64,000 nt of DNA from Liriodendron chinense (Eukaryota > Streptophyta > Magnoliopsida > Magnoliales > Magnoliaceae), in contig ML058408.1 of the NCBI GenBank assembly GCA_003013855.2, positions 5,984,356 through 6,048,355 on the forward strand, in the 5' to 3' direction. The notes beneath the pieces are model-generated. The model did not search any database and had not been told where the DNA came from. It was given only the letters and a program-made list of their open reading frames with translations. The position numbers were made by a program, and so were the translations under genes. Below, in pieces: positions 1 through 11,692 of this stretch. Positions within the stretch are counted from its first letter, which is position 1; each line of letters begins with the position of its first letter.

Positions 1-640
1 AGATTCGCGTATCTCCGATTGATCGAAACATTGTCCGATTGATCAAAGGTCACATCCAATTGATCGAAAATCTGTCCAGTGAATTTTTCAAATTCTTTGG
101 AACAAATTCTCATTGATTAGAATCATGAACCGATTGATCAGAGGTCTGTCAGATTGATCGAAAATCTGTCCAGTGAGTTTTTCAAACTTTTTGAAACAAA
201 TTTCGATTGATCGGAACATCTGTCTGATTGATTAGACTCCCATTAGAACCACTGTTCGATCAATCGAAAACTGTTGTTTGGGCTTATTCGTTTACAATAG
301 CTTTCACCTCTTTTATTAACGTAATTTATCATATTTTCTATATGATTTATGGCTAATAAGGAGACTAAGGATATTCCTAGTTGGTCCAGGCCATCTAAGA
401 GGTTTTGGTCCCAAGGGTTAGGATCACTAAAGCATCTCATTTACCTGTTCTTCTTCCCTGATGCTTCTTGTCCACTTGAATCTTCGGTCTTCAGCTTGCC
501 AAGGCTTAATTGACATAACAACACATGGACTTACTTGATTGACAAATAAGGTGCACTAGTATGCCACAAAAAAGTGTACTAACAGATTTGTCTACCTGGA
601 TGAGTGATCTTCTAGTCTGATGAAGATTCTCTTTCTAGAA
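1..640. repeat. Degenerate GATTGATCGAAA-type repeats, probable copia (SIRE-like) LTR fragment
   Basis: Bases 1-270 carry many variants of GATTGATCGAAA and of 'aaaatctgtccagtgaatttt', recurring roughly every 110-125 bp. The following stretch to about 570 (tttacctgttcttcttcc, then cttcggtcttcagcttg) resembles 18720-18800, which follows a comparable GATCGATAG-rich array. I infer that both belong to the same kind of SIRE/Maximus-like LTR, cut here by the window edge. No coding frame is supported. The family assignment rests on the pattern only. Confidence 0.4.
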
Positions 641-649
641 GGTCAGGTT

Positions 650-1898
650 TTTTTTTTCTTTGAATGTAGTAGTTAGGTTAGGTAGGTTTGTTGTGAGAAG
701 AAGCGATTCTCCTAATCTGACGGAGAAATCACCTTTTGAGACTCTCTCAGGTGCTCTCTTTTACTCACTCCTCTTTATTTTTGTTGCTCTCATGTTTTGC
801 ATATTGCATATTTTCATTCATTGAGGACAATGTAAAATTTCGGTTGGGGGTGAGATTCCTATTGAATGTACAAGTATTATGTTGATTTTTGAACAAAAGT
901 TTTCAAAAATTCTTCAAATTTTCAGATTTTGAACTCTCTTAGAAGTTCATATTTTTGTGTACTTTAGAAAAGTGTATAGAAAGTAAAGAGATTATAATAA
1001 TACGAGTGTTTGAAAATCTAAGATTTAGTTATTTTAGTGTTTCTTAAAATGAGTTCCTTCTATGAGTGTTTGAAAATCTAGATTTTAGTTATTTTAGTAT
1101 TTCTTAAAATGAGTTCCTTCTATGAGTGATTGATAAACTATTTAAACATTGAACGAGTTTGAATTCATAATGCATATCAACTTGCAATTATTAAGGTTAA
1201 ACTGAAATTGTATGGTGAAATTGATGATTGTTTAAAAGTGTTAAGAACCAAGTCTGGAGATCCCTGTCTACCTTTAAAAAAGGAGAGAAAGAGAATATTC
1301 ATAAGTAATCAGGGGCAAGGATTTTCATCCTTTGTTATTACCATTACGAGCATTACTTTAGTACAAAGTGAGCCTTTTGGAGTATTCGATTATTGGTTAT
1401 TATTTAAAAAAATGAAAAAAAAAGGCTAAAAAAACAGTTGTATCCGAAATGGCTACCTATGACCACCCAAAAAGGGAATGGGATTAGAGTGAAAGCTGCC
1501 GATGAAAAATCAAAGTTGAATAAAAGAGGTGAAAATAGGAGCAGGATCGAAATCAGTGACTTGTGTTGATTTATTTGCCTTGAATAATTCGTCACATTTA
1601 ACCTTACAAATGAGGTGGACTCTTAATGAGAGTATATGAATTTGTATTATGTAGTATGAAAACTTGATGTTTGAACAATTCTATTGACTCATTGATGGAT
1701 GGAACTCGGGTTGAAAATTTACTAATATTTCTAGGATTATGGGTTGATAATGGTTACATTGCTTCGATATATGAACTGTTTTATCTAATTATCTTAGGAT
1801 CACAGAATTTATCTTTCTAAGAGAGGGTGGAAGTTGGGATTTGAGAATATTTTTCGAATGCTTTACTCGAGGACTAGCAAAATGCTGGTTGGGGTGTG
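650..1898 (+). mobile_element. 3' noncoding part of a plus-strand Athila-like Ty3/gypsy element
   Basis: The block 'cattgaggacaatgtaaaatttcggttgggggtgag' region (about 818-855) is the reverse complement of the post-integrase region of the complete Athila-like element (5795-5835). A purine tract GGTTGGGGGTG lies at 842-852, and a second, GGTTGGGGTG, at 1887-1896 directly before the LTR. The pol gene of this copy is absent from the window, so this is the 3' end only. Two near-identical 60-bp units sit at about 1003-1130. No protein is called. Confidence 0.6.
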
Positions 1899-3223
1899 TG
1901 TTGAGCTCTGAATTGTGCATTATGGAACCTCAATTCACAGCACAATTGCATGATTTGAATTGTTAAAACTATAGACTTATGCATGCTTTTTTTTTTATTG
2001 CATGTAATAGAGAGAAACCACATGAATTTAATGCTAAAAATTAGAGGTACTTAAAAGACAAGCCTCTAATGTGCAAAAGATTGAAAGAAAGAAGCCACCA
2101 AAGAAGAGACTGAAAAATTGAAAGTCTAGAAGAAACAACAAATTGTGACCGATCTCAAGTCACTAGAGACCGGTTAATGAGCATCCTGCTACCGATCGCA
2201 AACACCCTGCGACCGGCCAACTTTATCTGAAAACCTGCTGTTTAGAACCTTACTTACTGGACTGAAAAGGACCAGTTGCGACCAGTCAATGGCCACTTGT
2301 GATCGGTCGCCCAATGCAGTCAAATCCAAAATTTTGTTAAAGTTTATTGCTATTCACGTTGCAACTGGTCTCTAACCATCTGCGACCGGTGACCGCCAAC
2401 TGACGTAAGTGCGAAAATCTTATGCACTTGGAGGGGCGGTGCATGATTTTTCTTATAAATAGATGGGTCATTTGCCTTCCTAATCATTCATAGAAGAGTC
2501 TCAGACATGGTGGAGGTGGAGAGATTCGAAGTAGAGCTTCGTTTTCTCTGGTTTTCGAATTTTTCTAGTTCTAGTTCTAGTTTTCTTAATTTTGTTTTGA
2601 GTTATAGTTCAATCATGTTTTTGATTAGCTAGACCTATTAACTAGGGATAAGAGATGAAACTTGTAGTTATTCTTAATGTTTTAATTTGTTCTATTCAAG
2701 TACGTTGAGCTTTAATGTTTGATTTTTCTTATTATTAATTCAAATAAAGTTGATAGTTTTAGAGAATTCTAAAGATCTCTTGTGATCACTTGATACATAA
2801 GATGTTAAATCTATCATGATTTCTGGATACGATTGATGCTTCGAAGTTCCATTAATTTAAGTTCTCCATGCTCAAGTAGGACTAGTTTCTGAGATTCCAG
2901 AATCTATTTTGGATTATGAATGTGCTTTAACTAAATTATCTTCCGATTGAATAGAGACAGAACTTTGATTCCAATTGTGTGATGTGCTTGATGGATGAAT
3001 TAACATTAAATCAACTATAAGTGGATCCATGACGCTCTAGTTTCTTTAATTCTAAATTCCTTTTCTTTTAAATATTGTTTATGCTTTCAAAACAACCAAG
3101 TTATTTCAATCTAGTTGAGTTGATTCTTTTAGAATATGCTACTTTCCTAAATCCTTGAGGACGATCTCGGTCTCACAACCGAATTATTACTACAGCGCAG
3201 CCTTATACTCGGGGTTGTGAACG
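1899..3223 (+). mobile_element. Athila-like 3' LTR (about 1325 bp)
   Basis: It starts TGTTGAGCTCTG immediately after a polypurine tract; the same start occurs in the solo LTR at 14307. It ends near 'cagccttatactcggggttgtgaacg', the same U5 end pattern as the other two Athila LTRs, although the terminal CA is degenerate (CG). A TATA box (TATAAATA) lies at 2454-2461. Upstream of it are several ACCGGT/ACCGAT-type motifs (2150-2400) and a TGACGTAA bZIP-like site at 2401. No 5' partner is in the window. Confidence 0.6.
2454..2461 (+). promoter_or_regulatory. Predicted TATA box of Athila-like LTR
   Basis: TATAAATA about 555 bp into the LTR, downstream of the ACCGGT-rich U3 segment. Its position matches the TATA boxes of the other two Athila-type LTRs in the window. 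Confidence 0.5.
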
Positions 3224-3446
3224 AAGTTGAGGATCCTTTCAAAAGCATGGTTGAGCTATATGAGCTTGACTTATAGTCTGCTAGTTCCTTCCCCTTTTGA
3301 TAGTTTGCATACCTTGTACATTTTGTTATTATGCAATTTGTATAGTTCCCAGTTGGGGGGAGCTTTTGGATTGTATATTTTGGATATTGACCCTGCCAGT
3401 CTCTTGTATAGTTACCTTATCTTCTGATGGCCGCTGTATGAATGAG
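3224..3446 (+). mobile_element. Gypsy-type LTR remnant, left part (split by Athila element)
   Basis: This segment contains a purine tract (ttgggggg at about 3354) followed by 'agcttttggattgtatatt', which looks like a 3' end running into an LTR. It stops at the ATGAG target site of the Athila-like element and resumes at 13136. The right part ends in TTACA followed by an iMet-type primer site at 13280. The LTR start cannot be fixed. A Del/Tekay-like affiliation is a guess from the LTR text. Confidence 0.4.
3442..3446. repeat. Target-site duplication ATGAG (left)
   Basis: ATGAG directly precedes the left LTR and is repeated exactly at 13131-13135 after the right LTR, as expected for 5-bp gypsy integration. 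Confidence 0.92.
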
Positions 3447-4244
3447 TGTTCGCTCGCCTCAAGTGTAAGGCTGCGATGTAGTAATAAAACTCGGTAAGAC
3501 CGAGGTCGATCCACAGGGAAATAGTAAAAGCTACCAAATCACTCCAGCAACTCAGTTTTTAAAAGAAATCAGATTTAATTGAATGTTCACTTCAAACAGG
3601 AACTTAATGGAAAATCAGAGATAATAAGTACTACGGCTTTCAAGGATCCACTTGTAGCAATCCTATGTCAATTCAATCAATCCAAGTAGAAAACACAACT
3701 AGAATCGAAGTCCTATCTCTCATCTAGTTGGAAAATAAAGCATTCACACACATTCCATCACATTCAAGTTGAACTTCCAAGTTCAAGTTCCATTCAATCA
3801 ATACAAAACTCAAAAATATAGCCTGCGGAGTAACAGCCATGCCTCTGGACTATGGCCTGCTCAAGGATTACTATAATCCGAATTTAGATAAACAAACATG
3901 ATAATCTCAGAGAATTAAAAGGAATTCATGTCCGGAGCACATAAACTCAGATAAAACATCTCAAACTACCATTATTTGGAACTAAACTATGCAAAAATCC
4001 AAACTTGAATGTAAATTACTTGAATTAAACTGAAATTAACATAGTATTAGCTACAAGCTTCACCTCTCAGCCTTAGCTGAGAGGTTCTAGCCAAGCATTG
4101 TCATGCTACAACTAAAAACTCTGAAATAATGCATAAAAATAGAAAAACCCGAATAGAAGAGTTGCAGCCGCTCCACGATCGCCTTCACTCTCCAAACTCA
4201 CGTTCCTTAGCCTCTCTGATATCCTAGGAAGAACCCCTAGGTGT

Positions 4245-4253
4245 CCTTTTATA
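4245..4253 (-). promoter_or_regulatory. Predicted TATA box in 3' LTR
   Basis: TATAAAAGG on the minus strand, identical to 12497-12505 in the 5' LTR and about 90 bp downstream of the ACCGGT palindrome cluster. Confidence 0.55.
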
Positions 4254-4339
4254 GCAAGCAACCTCCCTTGCGTCAGATTCTGCGAAAGATTACGCATTGC
4301 GCAGCAATTTCCGGAGTCCTGATTTAGAAAGGAATCATG

Positions 4340-4645
4340 TTACGCAGAGCCGACCGGTCGTGACCGGTCGGACTAGCTTCTAAAACAGTCCAGGGAGTGC
4401 TGCCGACCGGTTGTGACCGGTCGGACAGACCTGTCCGCAGTCCAGCGTATATACCCGACCGGTCATGACCGGTCGGGCTGATCCTTTAGCCTTCCAGAGT
4501 GCGTGGCCGACCGGTCGTGACCGGTCGGCCTGTCTTCTTTTTGTTCAGCTTTCATGACCGACCGGTCATGACCGGTCGGCCTCTCTTCTACTTGGTCCTT
4601 TGATGTGGCTGACCGGTCGGACGACCGGTCTGCCTTGTGTTTCTT
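4340..4645. repeat. Cluster of ACCGGTC palindromes in U3 (3' LTR)
   Basis: Five units of the form GACCGGTCRTGACCGGTC and one shortened unit occur at roughly 50-60 bp spacing. Each is a near-perfect inverted repeat, and most are bordered by GCCGAC/GTCGGC, the RCCGAC core bound by DREB/CBF factors. They lie upstream of the TATA box. One unit is degenerate here (ACCGGTTGTG) but intact in the other LTR. Confidence 0.8.
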
Positions 4646-4878
4646 CCACTTTTTCTTCTTTTCTTCATCCTCTTTTCTCCCTCTTTTTTCTTCTTTCTTT
4701 GGTCCATCTTAGGACTCCACGCAATAGCTCCAAATGCATCGTTTTGGCTTGTAATTGAATGAAGTCCGCTCTCATCCCTATAATCACAAAACATATGTTA
4801 GGTGGGCCTTTAAACCATGAAATCATGCAAACCTTGTCGTGTAATGGGCAATGCAATGTATAAATTGGAGGTTCAACA

Positions 4879-4890
4879 CACCCCCCAACC
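4879..4890 (-). promoter_or_regulatory. Polypurine tract (plus-strand primer)
   Basis: GGTTGGGGGGTG on the minus strand directly abuts the 3' LTR start TGTTGAACC. An identical 12-mer occurs at 5799-5810. Confidence 0.8.
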
Positions 4891-6005
4891 AGCTTTTTGC
4901 TAGTCCCGAGCAAAACATGCGTAAAACAATGTCAAACCTCCAAACCCAACTCTCTTCCAGAATCCATGTTTCTATCCATTCCAAGATGCAGAAGTATAAA
5001 ATTTTGGAGAAATTTAGGTGATAGAAGCTGAACCTTGGACTCTCAAAACATAAGAAGTGTTTACGTGAGGTTCCCGCTGACTGATTGATAAATAGAGGAA
5101 CTCGAACAAATTCAACCTAGTGTGCATAGTGCAAGTTCATCTCATGAGTTCCTGGAATCATCTTCTTCATAGATTAAGTAAACCAAAGATTTTAAGGTGC
5201 ACAGAGCAACAGCAAGCCTATGACAGGAATTTGCCTTACCGTCCTTCCGACGGCTTTCACACTACGTCCCATTTCCGGCTTTGGTTACGGTTCGACCATC
5301 CCCCGGCTGGTAATAGGTAGCCCTTTTCGGAATTTTCCACCATTTTTCTTTCCTTCCCGATTTCATCCTTTCTTTCCCTTTTCTTTTAAATTAGATAAGA
5401 TTTTTAGAAATCCATATCTTCTGTTATTTTCCCATGGACAAGGATGGACAAAATACCCCGGCTTGGCTGCTCAACACCTTTAAATCAAAGTCTAACTAAT
5501 CCACAAATCACATAAACCTGTCACTCATGAAAATCGTGTAATGTGAACTTGGTGTAAAGGTGTTCAAATTTTCTATCAATCATAACAATAGGGGAATTAA
5601 CATAAAAAACCATTATGTTGGAAGAAAATCAAGACTACAACATCACACACTTCGTATCTCCTCTTCTTATAGTCATAACATCTCAAATGTATAGAAACAA
5701 TATTTTCTAACAGAGTTTTGAGATGTTAGAAAATTCGAAAAAATTTTGTGCATATGAAGCTCGAAATGTTGCAATATGCTAGATGAAGAATCTCATCTCA
5801 CCCCCCAACCAAATCTTGCATTGTCCTCAATGTAAAAAGAGAGACAATTAGCATGAACATGAGAGCAATGGTAAACAATGAGAGATTGAGAACAATAGTA
5901 CCTGAAGGAGCGATCATGGAATTCTCCAACTCAACATCTAAAACCTATTAAAACAGAAGAACAAAATTAAACCTACCTATGCTATACCTCCATCAGACTA
6001 GGAGA
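4891..6005 (-). other. 3' noncoding segment of Athila-like element, no env frame
   Basis: About 1.1 kb between the integrase stop and the polypurine tract. I see no credible coding frame on the minus strand; short open frames on the plus strand are chance. It contains a second polypurine tract at 5799-5810, and its text resembles the 3' region of the plus-strand Athila-like fragment at 650-1900. Confidence 0.6.
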
Positions 6006-7049
6006 TCAATCATCCTGATAGACAGGATCATTCAAGGAGATGGACATGTCCTCTGAATCAAATTTCTCAACGAATGGTTTAAGGCGTTGTCCATTAACTT
6101 TGAAACATTCACCATTCGCTGCATTCTCAATCTCAACAGCCCCATGAGGAAAAACTTCTTTGACAATATATGGGCCGGTCCATCGAGATCGTAATTTTTC
6201 CGGAAAAAGATGAAGTCGGGCATTATACAAGAGCACCTTCTGTCCTTCATGGAAAGATTTTCTTAAGATGTGCTTGTCATGAAAAGCCTTCATCTTGCTC
6301 TTGTAAATTCTCGAATTCTCGTATGCATCGTTCCGGATCTCCTCAAGCTCATTTAATTGAAGTTTGCGAAGCGAGCTAGCCTTGTCAATGTCAAAATTTA
6401 AAGCCCGAATTGCCCAATAGGCTTTGTGTTCTATCTCCACAGGCAAGTGGCAAGCTTTCCCATAAACAAGTCTATAAGGGGACATTCCAATGGGTGTCTT
6501 GTAGGCAGTACGGTGAGCCCAAAGTGCATCATCTAATCTTAGGGACCAATCCTTGTGATCCGGTCTCACCGTCTTTTCCAAAATCTGCTTGATTTTCCTA
6601 TTGGAGATTTCAGCTTGCCCACTTGTTTGTGGGTGGTATGGGGTACTCACTTTGTGCCTAATACCATATTTCTTCATCAAAGTTTCAAAAGGTCTATTGC
6701 AAAAGTGAGAACCACCATTACTAATAATGGCTCGAGGCGTCCCAAATCTAGAAAGTATATTTTCTTTGAGGAACTTGAGAACCGTATGATGATCATTGGT
6801 TCTACATGGGATAGCCTCTATCCATTTAGACACATAGTCTACGGCAAGCAGAATATAGGCATGCCCAAAAGATGAGGGGAATGGTCCCATGAAATCGATG
6901 CCCCAACAGTCAAAGACTTCAAGATGTTGAATTGGGGTGAGAGGCATCATATTTCGACGGGATAATCCACCTAGCTTCTGGCAGCGCTCGCACGCTTTGC
7001 AAAACTCGTGGGTGTCCTTAAATAACGTGGGCCAATAAAAACCACACTA
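6006..7049 (-). pseudogene. Athila integrase (zinc-binding tail plus DDE core), broken
   Basis: The frame from 6950 gives 314 residues: integrase core (WGIDF, Asp19), then IISNGGSHF, then HPQTSGQAEIS (Glu114), and a C-terminal GPYIV/KVNGQRLKP part. Spacing from residue 78 to Glu114 fits D-D35-E, but residue 78 is Asn where integrases need Asp (AAT for GAT). The upstream HHCC zinc-binding region (CGFYWPT, then CKACERC) is in the same frame but is cut from the preceding RNase H frame by a TAG at 7047-7049. The element could not encode a working integrase as it stands. Confidence 0.88.
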
Positions 7050-7735
7050 CAGAATTTTTGCAGTTGTTTTCTTGGCTGAAAAATGACCCCCACATGCTTG
7101 ATCATGACAAAAGGAGATGACTGAATTGTGTTCATCATCGGGGACGCATCTCCTTATAATTTGGTCTGGGCAATATTTAAACAATAGAGGTTCATCCCAG
7201 AAAAATCTGCGCACTTCCCTTAGAAATTTACGTTTGTCTTGCGCAGTCCAATGAGTCGGCATCGCACCTGTGGAAAGATAATTGGCTATATCAGCGTACC
7301 ATGGTGGATGCATAGCAACAAAGAGTTGCTCATCAGGGAATGAGTCCTCAATAGGTGACTCGTCAATGGAATTTGGTAGGACTAGGCGGGATAGATGATC
7401 CGCCACCACATTTTCTACCCCCTTCTTATCTTTGATCTCCAAGTCAAATTCTTGAAGGAGTAGGATCCATCTAAGCAAGCGGGGCTTAGCATCCTTCTTA
7501 GAAAGAAGGTATTTCAGCACCGCATGATCCGTATACACAATAACTTTGGATCCTATTAAGTATGGCCTGAATTTGTCCAAGGCAAAAATGACAGCTAGGA
7601 GCTCTTTCTCCGTAGTCGAATAATTAACTTGGGCAGGATTCAAGGTCCTACTTGCGTAGTAAATGACATGGGGCTTTTTATCTTTCTTTTGTCCTAACAC
7701 CGCCCCAATAGCAAAATCGCTCGCATCGACATCAA
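7047..7735 (-). pseudogene. Athila RNase H and linker to integrase, frameshifted
   Basis: Contains IYYASRTLNPAQVNYSTTEKE, VYTDHAVLKYLL and DHLSRL, the RNase H segment of gypsy pol, followed by the first His of the integrase zinc finger (GGHFSAKKT). A one-base loss near 7727-7731 separates it from the upstream RT frame, because the expected AIGAVLGQ motif continues in another frame. The segment ends at an in-frame TAG (7047-7049) in place of a sense codon. Confidence 0.85.
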
Positions 7736-8083
7736 CTCAAAAGGCATGGACCAATCTGGTGGTTGCATGATAGGAGCGGTTGTCAACATGTCTTTTAGCT
7801 TTGAAAAAGCTAATTGACATTCGGCACTCCACTCAAATTGGTTCTCCTTTTGTAGAAGGTTGCATAAAGGCCTTGAGATGTGACTAAAGTCCTTTATAAA
7901 CCTTCGATAGAAACCGGCGTGTCCAAGGAAGGACCTCACATCGCGTATGCTTTTGGGTGGTGGTAGATTGGAAATTATGTCAATTTTCGCCCGGTCTACC
8001 TCTATTCCATTGGACGAGATGATATGTCCAAGGACTATTCCTCTTTGTACCATGAAATGGCACTTTTCCCAGTTTAATACAAG
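7694..8083 (-). pseudogene. Athila reverse transcriptase C-terminal (thumb) segment
   Basis: Reads LVLNWEKCHF directly after a TAA at 8084-8086, then GIVLGHIISSNGIEVDRAKI and VRSFLGHAGFYRRFIKDF, the conserved gypsy RT connection. It is in the same frame as the upstream gag-RT frame, so only a single nonsense codon separates the two. It runs out of frame near 7730. Confidence 0.87.
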
Positions 8084-11000
8084 TTACTTTTCCTCACACC
8101 TCATCAAGACCAACTTCAAGTGCTCTAGACACTCATCAAATGTACAACCAAAAACAGAAAAGTCATCCATGAACACCTCAAGAAACTCACCCACCATGTC
8201 CGAGAAAATACTCAACATGCATCGTTGGAATGTGGCGGGTGCATTGCATAACCCGAATGGCATCCTTCGGTAAGCGAAGGTACCAAACGGGCATGTAAAT
8301 GTGGTTTTCTCTTGGTCTTCCGGAGCTATCTCAATTTGGTTGTATCCGGAATAGCCATCTAGGAAGCAATAATAGGGATGGCCTGCCAACCTCTCCAAAA
8401 TTTGATCCATAAATGGGAGAGGGAAGTGGTCTTTCCTAGTAACCGTGTTGAGCTTCCTATAATCAATGCACATACGCCAACCGGTGGTCACCCTAGTCAG
8501 TATAAGCTCGTTGTTGGCGTTTTCAATGATGGTAATACCGGATTTCTTGGGGACAACTTGGGTAGGACTTACCCATTGGCTATCTGAGATGGGGTAGATG
8601 ATACCCACATCCAATAGCTTTAACACCTCGGCTTTGACAACCTCCATCATGTTTGGATTTAGCCGTCTTTGAGGTTTTCTAGTCGTTTTTGCATTTTCTT
8701 CAAGGTGTATTCGGTGCGTGCAAACCGAAGGATCTATCCCTTTGAGATCCGCTATTGTCCAACCTATGGCTTCCCTATGTTCTTTGAGTAACTCAATCAA
8801 CTTGAGCTCTTGGTCCTTCTCAAGGTGGGAGGCAATGACAACTGGGAAAGTTTCCTCTTGACCCAAATATGCGTATTTAAGCTCGGATGGCAATGGTTTA
8901 AGGTCAAGCTTTGGTGGTTTGATGTTAGATGGTAGAGGTCTTGATGTGGTTGGTGGTAATTTCTCAAAATGGGGCCTCCACCGGCTAATATCTACCACCG
9001 GTCTTTCTATATTTAATGCCTGCACAATCTCACTAATGATGGGATCTTCAGAATCCATAAAATGTGCTAAGCATGTCTCCAAGCTTTCTAGTGGTTCAAG
9101 TTGGAGGAGTTCTTCTTCTTCAAAAGTTTCGAGCATGTTCACATCGAAGAACTCATCATCATCGACATCCCTATGTCTTTTGCCCAAGTGAAACACATTC
9201 ACCTCTAGTGTCATGTTTCCAAAAGATAGTTGCATCACCCCATTCCGACAATTGATGATTGCGTTTGATGTGGCAAGGAATGGGCGGCCTAATATTACCG
9301 GTATTTGGGTGCTAGCATCCAAAACCGGTTGTGTGTCCAAGACTATAAAATCTATTGGGTAGTAGAATTTGTCAACTTGGACTAGAACATCCTCAACTAT
9401 CCCCCTCGGTACACGAATAGATCTATCAGCGAGTTGCAACGTGGTTTTGGTGGGTTTTAATTCACCAAGACCCAATTGCTCATATACCGAGTATGGGATC
9501 AAGTTCACACTTGCCCCCAAGTCTAACAAGGCACGTTCGATCCGGTAATCTCCAATGATACACGAGACGGTGGGACTACCGGGATCTTTGAATTTTGGGG
9601 GGGTCTTTTGAGTGAGGATGGCACTCACTTGCTTAGTTAAGAAGGCCTTTTGCTGCACATTATATTTGCGTTTTGTTGTGCATAGGTCTTTTAGAAACTT
9701 GGCATAAGAGGGGATTTGTTTGATGGCGTCAAGCAAAGGGATATTGATCTTGACTTGTCTAAAAATCTCTAGAATATCTTGAGAATTTGGGAGAGATTTT
9801 GGGGCAACCAATCTCGAAAGGAATGGTGCTACGGGCTTGTAAATGCGTTCCGGTTGTTGTGAAGCTAAGTTAGATCCATTTTCATCCTCAGAATTTACCG
9901 GATCATTAGGCTCATCGGCCTTTACCGGAATAGTCTTGTCAATTTGTTTACCACTTCTAAGGGTGGTAATGGATTTAGCTTGCTCCATGTTTTGGTTGGA
10001 AGGATTAGGGATGCTCACTTCATGTACTTGCTTTGGATTGGGCCGAGGTTGGGCCGGAAAGGTCCCTTCCCTAGCATTCAAACGTCCCTTAATCTCATCA
10101 ACCGAGACTTTCAGCTCTTGGAACATTTGCTGATTCGATTCATTTATTTGCGCTTGCCCTTGCATAAACATTTTCAAGGTATCCTCCAATGAGAATTGAG
10201 GTGGGGCCATATTTTGCATGGGTGGCCCTCTTTGGGAGTTGGTAGGATTGCCCGTAGGAGCATTCTTCCAACTGAAATTTGGGTGGTTCTTCCAACTCTC
10301 ATTGTACGTATTACCTACCGGTCCATTGAAGGGCCGTTGATAACCATATGTGGCATTGGCTGTCTCTTGTAGCACATTCTTAAATGCAGGAATTGTGGGA
10401 CAATCTTGCGTAGCGTGTAAGTCGGTGAGGCAAATCCCACATGTGGTTTCAACAGCTTCCTTGGACTTGGGAACTCCACTTTTGCTAAGTTCCATGGCCT
10501 CAACCTTCCTTGTGAGGTTGGCTATCCTTGCATTCACATCATCTTCCTCTTTAAGGACATATATCCCTCCTTTCTCTTGAGTGGGCTTGGGGTTCTTGGG
10601 TTTATCCGAGGTATCCCAAGATTGGGCGTTTTCAGCCAACATGTTCAAGTAACTCCAAGCATCATCTGGATTTTTACTCATAAACTCGCCATTGCACATC
10701 ATTTCCACAAATTGGCGCATATTGGAACTTAATCCATCATTGAAAAAATTTATAACTCGCCAACTCTCATAGCCATGATGTGGGCAAGCAAGCAGGAGTT
10801 CCTTAAATCTTTCCCAACATTGAAAGAATGATTCACCCTCTTTAGCTGAGAAATTCATTATGGCCCTTCGAAGAGTGTTTGTTTTATGAGCCGGGAAGAA
10901 CTTTTTCAGGAATTCCCGGTTCATCTCAACCCATGACCCAATCGAATGTGGTCTAAGAGAGTGAAGCCAATCTTTGGCTCTTTCTTTCAAAGTGAAGGGA

Positions 11001-11182
11001 AAAAGTTTAAGTCTGATTGTATCCTCAGAAACATTGGGATAATGCAAGGTGGCCAACACTTCTTCGAATTCTTGCAAGTGTAAGTATGGGCGGTCAGAGT
11101 CTAGCCCATGGAATTTAGGTAAAAGTTGAATTACACCCGGTTTTATGTCAAGGTCCCACCGTTTGCTGGTAGAACTATGCAA
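8084..11182 (-). pseudogene. Athila gag-protease-reverse transcriptase open segment (1032 codons)
   Basis: Long uninterrupted frame. Residues about 10-190 are retrotransposon Gag (PKFHGLDSDRPYLHL, FPFTLKERAKDWL). A Cys-rich stretch CGICLTDLHATQDC is at about 248-261. The protease active site is LLDLGASVN at about 552-560, with DLG rather than the usual DTG or DSG. The N-terminal RT lies at about 835-1032, with CIDYRKLN, FLDGYSGYNQI and the catalytic FMDDFS near residue 1012. It ends at a nonsense TAA just after the FMDD box. The true gag start lies upstream in another frame (to 11394), so the first nine or so residues of this frame are out-of-frame text. Confidence 0.9.
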
Positions 11183-11394
11183 GAAGGTGTAATTGCACGG
11201 GCAGGTTGTAGGTAATCCCGTAGTGATCTCATTGGAGGAACATTATGTACCTCATTCTCTCCTACTCCTTCCTGATTTGCGTTTGTAGTTGGAGTAGGGG
11301 GGGAGGATTCCTTAAAAAGTTTTATCCATACTCCCCAAACTTTCACAATGCTCTTGATAATTCTGGACTCGTCTATGGACTGACAATGGTCCAA
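11143..11394 (-). pseudogene. Athila gag N-terminus, separated by a frameshift
   Basis: Reads MRSLRDYLQPARA and SCIVLPANG, the usual N-terminal Gag signature of Athila elements, then runs out of frame. The next motif, DIKPGVIQLLPKFHGL, continues in the neighbouring frame, so about one base has been lost near 11158-11162. The start codon is uncertain: the Met at 11394 or the one shortly before RSLRDY. Confidence 0.75.
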
Positions 11395-11674
11395 CTAAAC
11401 CACCTTCAGATTGGAGACGATTTGAGTGATTACGTTCCCAACGGGACATAAACCACTCAACCAGAAACTGAAACTAATCCTATCCTAAAAATCTGAAATC
11501 TGAGAGTAATCTAAAAAACTAAAAAGACTAAGTTAGAAAAATATCACCTGATGCGCTTGAACTAAAGAAGAATTCCTACAAAACAGAAAGAATTAGTTAG
11601 TTCTAAGACAATCAGGAAGCCTATCTATTTCTACTTCTACAGCCACTGAATTATTTGAAAACCGTTATCTAATT
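11395..11674 (-). other. 5' leader of Athila-like element
   Basis: About 280 bp between gag and the primer-binding site, A/T-rich on this strand, with no coding frame. Confidence 0.6.
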
Positions 11675-11692
11675 TCCCCGGCAGCGGCGCCA
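11675..11692 (-). promoter_or_regulatory. Primer-binding site, tRNA-Asp type
   Basis: TGGCGCCGCTGCCGGGGA on the minus strand, 6 bp from the 5' LTR end. Plant tRNA-Asp (GTC) would pair with TGGCGCCGTTGCCGGGGA, a single mismatch. Confidence 0.85.

Larger units (their letters stand above)
3447..4878 (-). repeat. 3' LTR of Athila-like element (left copy)
   Basis: 1432 bp, about 99.4% identical to 11699-13130 at a constant offset of 8252 with no indel seen. Seven of the eight differences noted are transitions. In element orientation U3 begins at 4878; the TATA box is at 4245-4253 and the ACCGGT palindromes lie at about 4340-4640. Confidence 0.93.
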
